Positions 51,218 to 56,506 of a stretch of 56,506 nt of DNA are shown in pieces. Both the position numbers and the translations under genes were made by a program. The DNA comes from Rubrivivax sp. (GTDB lineage: Bacteria; Pseudomonadota; Gammaproteobacteria; Burkholderiales; Burkholderiaceae_C). Position 1 is the first letter of the stretch; every line of letters starts with the position of its first letter. The stretch spans positions 1-56,506 of the forward strand of contig JAIXWM010000052.1 in assembly GCA_027491255.1 (NCBI GenBank), read 5' to 3'. The notes beneath the pieces were generated by a model. It was not told where the DNA came from and did not search any database. It saw nothing but the letters and a program-made list of their open reading frames with translations.

Positions 51218-52930
51218 TTGACGCAAACCCTGACCACCACCGTCCGCCGCCTGCAGCAGCTCGACGAGCTGTGCGCCGGGGCGATCCGCGCGCTGGCCGG
51301 CGAGCGCGACCTGCACTTCCGCGGCCGGCGCCTGCACCGCGGTCGCCTGCGCCTGCCCGCCTACGCGGCCCACCTGCACCCCGGGCCCGAGTGCGACGAG
51401 TTGCCCGCGCTGCGCGGCGCGGCCGACGGGCTGGCGCTGCGGCTGGCGCGGTCCGACGAGGCGGCGCACCGCGCGCGGCAGCCGCAGGACGAGGTGGAGC
51501 GCACGCTTTTCGACCTGTTCGAGCAGCTGCGCTGCGAGGCGCTGGTGGGCGAAGAGTGGCCGGGTGTGCGGCGCAACCTGCGCCGGCGCTTCGAGGCCTG
51601 GCTGCTCGGCCTGCACCACGCTGGGCACACCGAGACCGCGGCCGGGCTGCTGGTGTTCACCGTGGCGCAGATCACGCGCGCGCGCCTGAGCGGTGAACCT
51701 GCGCTGGAGGAGACCGAAGACTTGATGGAGGCCACGCGGGCCGGCATCGTGCCGCAGATCGGCCACGCGCTGGCGTCGATGCGCCGGCTGCGCCACGACC
51801 AGGCGACCTTTGCCGCGCCGGCGCTGGAGCTGGCGGCCTGGGTGGCGCGCCAGATCGCCCAGGCGCAGGCGCTGGCCGCCGCCGAGGGCGCCGACGAAAA
51901 GCCCTTCGACAGCCGCATCGCGCTGGGCTTGCGGCTGGAGTTCGACGAGGGCGACGTCGACGACGGGGCCGTGGCCCAGGTGCAGGCCGGCGGGCGCAGC
52001 GTACGCGAAGGCGCCGAGGGCTACCGCGTCTACACCACCGCCTACGACCGCGAGCTGCCGGCCGCGGCGCTGGTGCGCGCGGCCCAGCTCGACGAGTTCC
52101 GCGAGCAGCTCGACCGCCACGTACAGGCCCAGGGCGTCAACGTCGCGCGGCTGGCGCGCGAGCTGATGGTGCGCCTGGCCACACCGCAGCGCGAGGACTG
52201 GGCCCAGGCGCAGGAGGAGGGTGTCATCGATGGCCGGCGCCTGGCGCAGCTGGTCAGCTCGCCCACCGAGCGCCGGCTGTTCCGCCAGCCGGTGCGCGAG
52301 CCGGTGGCCGACTCGGCGGTGACCTTTCTTCTGGACTGCTCGGGCTCGATGCGCGCGCACCGGCAGGCGGTGGCCGCGATGTTGGACCTGCTGGCGCGCG
52401 CGCTCGAGCTGGCCGGCGCCACGAGCGAGATCCTGGGCTTCACCACCGGCGCCTGGAACGGCGGCCGCGCCGCCAAGGACTGGCAGCGCGCCGGACGGCC
52501 ACCCGCGCCCGGGCGCCTGAACGAGGCGCTGCACCTGGTCTTCAAGGCCGCCGAGACGCCCTGGCGCCGTGCCCGGCGCGACCTGGCGGCGATGCTGAAG
52601 GAAGACGCCTTCCGCGAAGGCCTGGACGGCGAGGCCCTGCAGTGGGCCGCCCGCCGCCTGCGCCAGCGCCCCGAGCCGCGCCGGCTGCTGATCGTCGTCT
52701 CCGATGGCTGCCCGATGGACGCGGCCACCGGCCTGGCCAACGACGCGCACTACCTCGACCGCCACCTGCAGCAGGTGGCCGGCGACCTGGAGCAGGCGGG
52801 CGACATCGAGCTCGCTGCCATCGGCGTGGGCCTGGACCTGAGCCCCTACTACCGCCGCAGCGTCGTCATCGATCTGGCGGCCGGGCTGCGGCACCGGGTG
52901 TTTGCCGAGTTGATGGGTGTGATGAAGTGA
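51218..52930 (+). CDS. cobT: CobT-like VWA-domain protein (cobaltochelatase subunit)
   Basis: This 570-residue partner of CobS has the CobT N-terminal helical domain (about 1-300) and a C-terminal von Willebrand A domain with the MIDAS motif LLDCSGSMRAHRQAVAAMLDLLARALE (DxSxS) and later LLIVVSDGCPMDAATG. The acidic linker of typical CobT is short here. It starts at TTG 51218; the upstream gene HigA lies between it and cobS. Together they resemble the aerobic cobaltochelatase CobST, though without CobN a different metal-insertion client is possible. Confidence 0.86.
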   Translation: MTQTLTTTVRRLQQLDELCAGAIRALAGERDLHFRGRRLHRGRLRLPAYAAHLHPGPECDELPALRGAADGLALRLARSDEAAHRARQPQDEVERTLFDLFEQLRCEALVGEEWPGVRRNLRRRFEAWLLGLHHAGHTETAAGLLVFTVAQITRARLSGEPALEETEDLMEATRAGIVPQIGHALASMRRLRHDQATFAAPALELAAWVARQIAQAQALAAAEGADEKPFDSRIALGLRLEFDEGDVDDGAVAQVQAGGRSVREGAEGYRVYTTAYDRELPAAALVRAAQLDEFREQLDRHVQAQGVNVARLARELMVRLATPQREDWAQAQEEGVIDGRRLAQLVSSPTERRLFRQPVREPVADSAVTFLLDCSGSMRAHRQAVAAMLDLLARALELAGATSEILGFTTGAWNGGRAAKDWQRAGRPPAPGRLNEALHLVFKAAETPWRRARRDLAAMLKEDAFREGLDGEALQWAARRLRQRPEPRRLLIVVSDGCPMDAATGLANDAHYLDRHLQQVAGDLEQAGDIELAAIGVGLDLSPYYRRSVVIDLAAGLRHRVFAELMGVMK

Positions 52931-52993
52931 AGCGTCGCGTCCCGCGCGCAGCGACGTTCATGTCGCGCTCGCTCGCCCGTTGGAGCTGCAACC

Positions 52994-54112
52994 TCATCGT
53001 CGCTCAGGCTCCTGCCGCGGGATGTCGGGGCTGGTGCCCTGGTCACCGAAGGCCAGCCCGGTGCGTTCGAGTCCGCCGCCGCAATGGCTGCAGCGCCATT
53101 GCAGCCCCAGCACCTGCCCGCAGGGATGATGCAGCACCGCCAGTGGGCCGCGGCCGCCCCAGAGCCAGCGGTCACCCCAGCGGATGAGCTCGAGCGTGAT
53201 CGGGAAGGTGGCCACGGCGGCGCGTGTGAGGTGGTACTCCTGACGGCTGCCGGCATAGGCGCGGGGGCGCAGCATGCCCAGTGTCTGCAGCTCGAGCAGC
53301 CGGTCGCTGAGCTGGGTCGGGCCGATGCCCAGGGCACGCTCGAACTCCGAGAAGGTGCGCGCGCCTTGCAGCGCTGCCGCAATGACCGAGGAATTCCAGC
53401 GGTCGCCGTAGACGCGCATGAGGGTCGGCAGCGCGCTGCGGTCGGCGCTGTGGGACTTCCTGAAGCGTTTGCGTGACGGGACCGAGGCGCTGGCGATGGC
53501 GCTGCCCTCGGCAACGCCCTCATCGCCATCGGCGCCATCAGCACCCTCAGCGCCATCTGCATCACCTGCGCCACCGACGCCGGGGGGTGCTTGGTTCGTC
53601 GGGTTGCCCGGACCTGCCGGGGCGCCGGGCCCTGGGGTGGCACTGGTGTCGAAGGGAGAGACGACGGCTTTGCAGTGCGCGCACGTGCACATGGGCATGG
53701 TCTCGTGCCCGCAGGCAAGATGCACGAGCCGGCTGCGCGGCCGATCCCGCGGATGCGGCGGCTCGTGCTGGCCCGTCCCCCATGCGCGCTCCCAGGACCA
53801 CATCGCGATCAGCGTGCCCCACAGGTCCAGGCCGCGCTCGGTCAGCCGGTACTCGGAGCGCCCGCCACCAGGCGCCACCTTTTCGAGCAGCTGATCAGAG
53901 ACCATGCGCTCCAGCCGTTCGCTCAGTACGGCCCGGGAGACGTCGAGCTCGGCCAGGAAGTCGCTGAACCGCCGTGCGCCGCGGAAGGCCGAGCGCAGCA
54001 GGCGCAGCACCCAGGCGTCGCCGAGAACGTCGATGGCGCCCGAGGCGCCGCTGGCGCGAAAGGTCGGCGCGGGTGCGGAGGAGGGCGTGTCGGCAGGCAT
54101 CAGGGTATTCAT
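52994..54112 (-). CDS. Double HxlR-type regulator with two cysteine clusters
   Basis: This 372-residue protein contains two HxlR winged helices in tandem: residues about 22-107 (GAIDVLGDAWVLRLLRSAFRGARRFSDFLAELDVSRAVLSERLERM) and about 233-315 (YGDRWNSSVIAAALQGARTFSEFERALGIGPTQLSDRLLELQTLGM). Each is followed by a cysteine cluster that looks like a zinc ribbon: HLACGHETMPMCTCAHC and HHPCGQVLGLQWRCSHC. An Asp/Ala/Gly linker joins the halves. Single-domain HxlR proteins have about 110-150 residues and dimerise; this chain may act as a built-in dimer. It diverges from a Bug gene by 284 bases that contain no gene; a GTCTGCCTATAAG stretch (54149-54161) is AT-rich and may hold the promoter. Confidence 0.83.
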   Translation of the reverse strand: MNTLMPADTPSSAPAPTFRASGASGAIDVLGDAWVLRLLRSAFRGARRFSDFLAELDVSRAVLSERLERMVSDQLLEKVAPGGGRSEYRLTERGLDLWGTLIAMWSWERAWGTGQHEPPHPRDRPRSRLVHLACGHETMPMCTCAHCKAVVSPFDTSATPGPGAPAGPGNPTNQAPPGVGGAGDADGAEGADGADGDEGVAEGSAIASASVPSRKRFRKSHSADRSALPTLMRVYGDRWNSSVIAAALQGARTFSEFERALGIGPTQLSDRLLELQTLGMLRPRAYAGSRQEYHLTRAAVATFPITLELIRWGDRWLWGGRGPLAVLHHPCGQVLGLQWRCSHCGGGLERTGLAFGDQGTSPDIPRQEPERR

Positions 54113-54396
54113 GCATCCGGCTGCGCGGTGTGCAGCCTACCATTTGGTCTGCCTATAAGAGTATCGGCGCGCGAGCCAAGTCAAATGTACAGCGCGCTGG
54201 GTGTGGCCATCCGGCCCCGCCACTGTGGGGCGGCACGGGCCGCATGCCGTGCGTGCAGATGATCGACCGCGCTGCATCGCCGGCCGGGGTGCGGTGTGCG
54301 GCGTGAGCGGTCCCACCTTGCACCCCGGCACGTCGATCCTGGATTTCCCGACCCGTCGTTTCGCTGTTCGTTCCACATCACAAAGAGGAGCCCCCC

Positions 54397-55389
54397 ATGC
54401 AACGTCGCAACTTCTGCACGCAGGTCGCCCGGATGGGCGCAGCATCGCTGGCCCTGCCTTGGGTCGCGGGGTCGGTCCATGCGCAGTCCTTTCCCTCCCG
54501 GCCGATCACCATCGTCGTCGCGTTCGCTCCAGGCGGACCGGCCGACACCATGGCACGGGCCGTGGGTCAGGAAATGTCGACCCTGCTGGGGCAACCCGTG
54601 CTTGTCGACAACCGGGTCGGTGCGGGCGGAAAGATCGCCATGCAGGTCGTCATGCGCGCGCCCCGGGATGGCCACACGGTCGCCTACATCTCGCCGTCCA
54701 TCTTGTCGATCGCGCCCTTGCTGGACAAGGCGATTGGCTACGACCCCTTGAAGGATGTGCAGCCGCTGACGACCGGTCTGCGCAGCTCGAACGTGGTGGC
54801 CGTGCATCCCAGCGTGCGCGTGCGCAACCTGCGCGAACTCGTGGCCTGGTCCAAGGCGAACCCCGGCAAGCTGAACTACGGCAACATTGGCATCGGCAGC
54901 TGGTACCACCTTGCGACGGAGAAGCTGCTGACGGGTCTGGGCATCGAGGCCACGCACATCCCTTACAAGGGCGAGGCGCCGGCGCTGATCGACCTGGCCG
55001 CCGGGCAAATCCAGCTGATGATCGTGTCGGGGGCCGGCAAGGCCTTTCTGGACGACGGTCGGGTGGTGGCCATCGCTTCCACAGGGGCCAAGCCCGCCGT
55101 CTACTCGCCCGGTTCGCTGCCGGCGCGTGAGAGCGGGATCGAGGGCCTCAAGGACTATGACGAGACGCCCTGGGTCGGGTTCGGCCTGGCTGCGGGCGTG
55201 CCGCCGGCCGTGGTCCAGCGCCTGCACGAGGTCTTGGTCAAGGCCCTGCAGTCCACGGAGGTGCGTGCAAAGCTGGCCGCTTTCGGGGACACCCAGACCT
55301 GTTCTCCCGCTGAGCTGCAGGAAACCGTGCGTCGGGAGCTCGCCACCAACCGGGCGCTCATCGACAGCGGTCGGGTGAAGCTGATCTGA
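54397..55389 (+). CDS. Bug/TctC-family substrate-binding protein
   Basis: This 330-residue periplasmic protein has a signal peptide with a twin-arginine start (MQRRNFCTQVARMGAASLALPWVAGSVHAQ) and Bug motifs FPSRPITIVVAFAPGGPADTMAR, VLVDNRVGAGGKIAMQVV and ATHIPYKGEAPALIDLAAGQ. A strong AGAGGAG site precedes ATG 54397. The SDR gene follows nine bases later, so the bound carboxylate may be the SDR's substrate family. No TctAB membrane genes are present. Confidence 0.88.
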   Translation: MQRRNFCTQVARMGAASLALPWVAGSVHAQSFPSRPITIVVAFAPGGPADTMARAVGQEMSTLLGQPVLVDNRVGAGGKIAMQVVMRAPRDGHTVAYISPSILSIAPLLDKAIGYDPLKDVQPLTTGLRSSNVVAVHPSVRVRNLRELVAWSKANPGKLNYGNIGIGSWYHLATEKLLTGLGIEATHIPYKGEAPALIDLAAGQIQLMIVSGAGKAFLDDGRVVAIASTGAKPAVYSPGSLPARESGIEGLKDYDETPWVGFGLAAGVPPAVVQRLHEVLVKALQSTEVRAKLAAFGDTQTCSPAELQETVRRELATNRALIDSGRVKLI

Positions 55390-55398
55390 GGCATCAAC

Positions 55399-56286
55399 AT
55401 GCTGAAGGACCTTCAAGGCAGGGTGGCCATCGTCACCGGCGCCGGCAAGGGCATCGGTCGTGCCTGTGCCCTGGCGCTGGCTTCGCGCGGGGCCCGGGTG
55501 CTCGTGAACAACCGGCGTCACCCTGGCGAGACCGACGAGCAGACATCCGCCGGGCAGGTGGTGGCCGCCATTCGGGCGGCGGGCGGCTCGGCGCAAGCCA
55601 ATCACGAGTCTGTGCAGGCCGAGGGGGCTGGCGAGCGCATGGTCGCGCATGCGCTCGAGCACTTCGGGCGCGTCGACATCCTGGTGGCCAATGCGGCCAG
55701 TCCCCAGGCGGCGACGTTTCGCAAGCAGACCCTCGAGGAGTTCCGCGCCATCTTCGACGTGGGTTTTCTGGGGGCGCTGCAGCTCGTCCACGCGGCCTGG
55801 CCGCACCTGCTGGACCAGGGCTGGGGCCGGGTCATCATGATGACTTCGAGTGCGGGGCGCTACGGCAATCACGGGCTGGCGGCCTATTCGGCGTCCAAGG
55901 CGGCGATCGAGATGCTCATGCGGTCGCTGGCCGCCGAAGGGGCGAGCCGGGGGGTGCGGGTCAATGCGGTGTCGCCTTACGCCGACACGCAGATGACGCA
56001 CAGCTACCTGGCCGAGGACCTGGCCCGCTGCCTGCGGCCGGAAGCGGTCGCACCGCTGGTCGGCTGGCTCGCCAGCGACGCTTGCACGGCCAACGGTGAG
56101 GTCTTCGTGGCGGGCGGCGGGCGCCTGCGGCGCGGTTTCAGCGTCGAGACCGACAGCCTTGCCGGGGAAGACATCGCTGCCGTCGTCGATGCCTTGCGCG
56201 AACTGCCGGGTCGGCCGCACCCGAATTCCAACCACGCCTTTGCCACGCTGGTGGAGGAGCTGAGGCAGGGAGGGCAGATCCGGTGA
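55399..56286 (+). CDS. Short-chain dehydrogenase/reductase
   Basis: This 295-residue NAD(P)-dependent oxidoreductase has the SDR motifs TGAGKGIG (about 14-21), NAAS (normally NAG), catalytic Ser in MMTSSAGRYG, and YSASKAA (Tyr and Lys). The C-terminal LVGWLASDACTANGEVFVAGGGRLRR is close to that of the dehydrogenase part of multifunctional enzyme type 2. It lies nine bases after the Bug gene. Its substrate is not known. Confidence 0.88.
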   Translation: MLKDLQGRVAIVTGAGKGIGRACALALASRGARVLVNNRRHPGETDEQTSAGQVVAAIRAAGGSAQANHESVQAEGAGERMVAHALEHFGRVDILVANAASPQAATFRKQTLEEFRAIFDVGFLGALQLVHAAWPHLLDQGWGRVIMMTSSAGRYGNHGLAAYSASKAAIEMLMRSLAAEGASRGVRVNAVSPYADTQMTHSYLAEDLARCLRPEAVAPLVGWLASDACTANGEVFVAGGGRLRRGFSVETDSLAGEDIAAVVDALRELPGRPHPNSNHAFATLVEELRQGGQIR

Positions 56287-56325
56287 GTGGATCCCCGTCC
56301 GGGCACGTGCTTTTCGGTCTGTTTC

Positions 56326-56444
56326 CTAGCCCGAGTTTGTCATCCTCTCAGCGCAACCCCAATAAAATCAACAGCTTAGCTCGTCATGGAGGCGCGTATG
56401 GCACTACGCTTGCTTTGCCCGCCGCCTTCTTGATTTGACTGCTG
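56326..56444 (-). mobile_element. Terminal segment of an insertion sequence, right copy
   Basis: This is the reverse complement of 1-119 with 117 of 119 bases identical. Its inner end is CTAG at 56326-56329, 39 bases after the SDR stop. Beyond 56444 the minus strand leads into a coding tail, so this is probably the non-coding 3' region between a transposase and its IS end. The two copies point outward from the window in mirror orientation, with the same IS end facing inward at each border. Confidence 0.7.
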
Positions 56445-56458
56445 GCTCTCAGCTCAGG

Positions 56459-56506
56459 TCAGATCAGCACGCGATGGGTACGGCCCGGGTTGGGTTCCAG
56501 CTTGAG
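56459..56506 (-). CDS. Partial C-terminus of the presumed transposase
   Basis: On the minus strand the last 15 codons before a TGA (56459-56461) read LKLEPNPGRTHRVLI. The frame is open to the window edge. Its position inside the IS end suggests a transposase tail, but 15 residues are too few to assign a family. Confidence 0.4.
   Translation of the reverse strand, partial: LKLEPNPGRTHRVLI

Overview
The window is high-GC DNA of a beta-proteobacterium, most likely Burkholderiales. The evidence is the Tol-Pal genes, an rdgC gene, the DUF3297 protein, several 'Bug'-type tricarboxylate-transporter binding proteins, and a MocR-controlled taurine locus. Coding density is high and almost every gene sits in a short operon. 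Both edges carry the same 119-bp sequence in opposite orientation (117 of 119 bases match). It looks like the 3' end of one insertion sequence (IS), so the piece probably lies between two IS copies, or was assembled up to them.

Layout. 0.1-4.5 kb: tolB, pal and cpoB, where Pal and CpoB are both far longer than usual. 4.6-9 kb: a YeeE-type sulfur transporter, tcdA running into two tRNA-Lys genes, a nitroreductase, a small membrane protein, DUF3297 and rdgC. 9.1-18.4 kb: a taurine locus (tauA, MocR regulator, tauB, tauC, a SulP transporter, a Nudix hydrolase and an MFS carrier on the minus strand; a divergent omega-aminotransferase). 18.5-26.9 kb: a complete peptide-type ABC transporter, divergent from an amidohydrolase and a CobW-like GTPase. 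26.9-32.4 kb: decayed gene fragments around a GlxA-type regulator, an M81 (MlrC) peptidase and a D-cysteine desulfhydrase/L-cysteate sulfo-lyase homologue. 32.4-41.6 kb: minus-strand genes for a Bug protein, flavin reductase, MFS carrier, EamA carrier and SoeC-SoeB-SoeA (sulfite oxidation), with a palindromic MITE-like element between soeA and soeB. 41.8-45.4 kb: three toxin-antitoxin modules, a YeiE-like LysR regulator and an MGMT-like protein. 45.5-49.6 kb: ackA and xsc divergent from an IclR regulator. 49.5-52.9 kb: cobS and cobT with a HigBA module lodged between them. 53-56.3 kb: a double HxlR regulator, a Bug protein and an SDR dehydrogenase.

How the genes fit together. The strongest theme is dissimilation of C2/C3 sulfonates, spread over separate loci. 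TauABC would import taurine and the aminotransferase would convert it to sulfoacetaldehyde. Xsc would cleave that to acetyl phosphate and sulfite, AckA would recover ATP from acetyl phosphate, and SoeABC would oxidise sulfite to sulfate at the membrane. The CuyA/DcyD homologue could add cysteate as a sulfite source, and SulP or YeeE could move the inorganic sulfur products. Alanine dehydrogenase and phosphotransacetylase are not in the window. The pathway assignment is inference from family membership and co-occurrence; the individual families are well supported.
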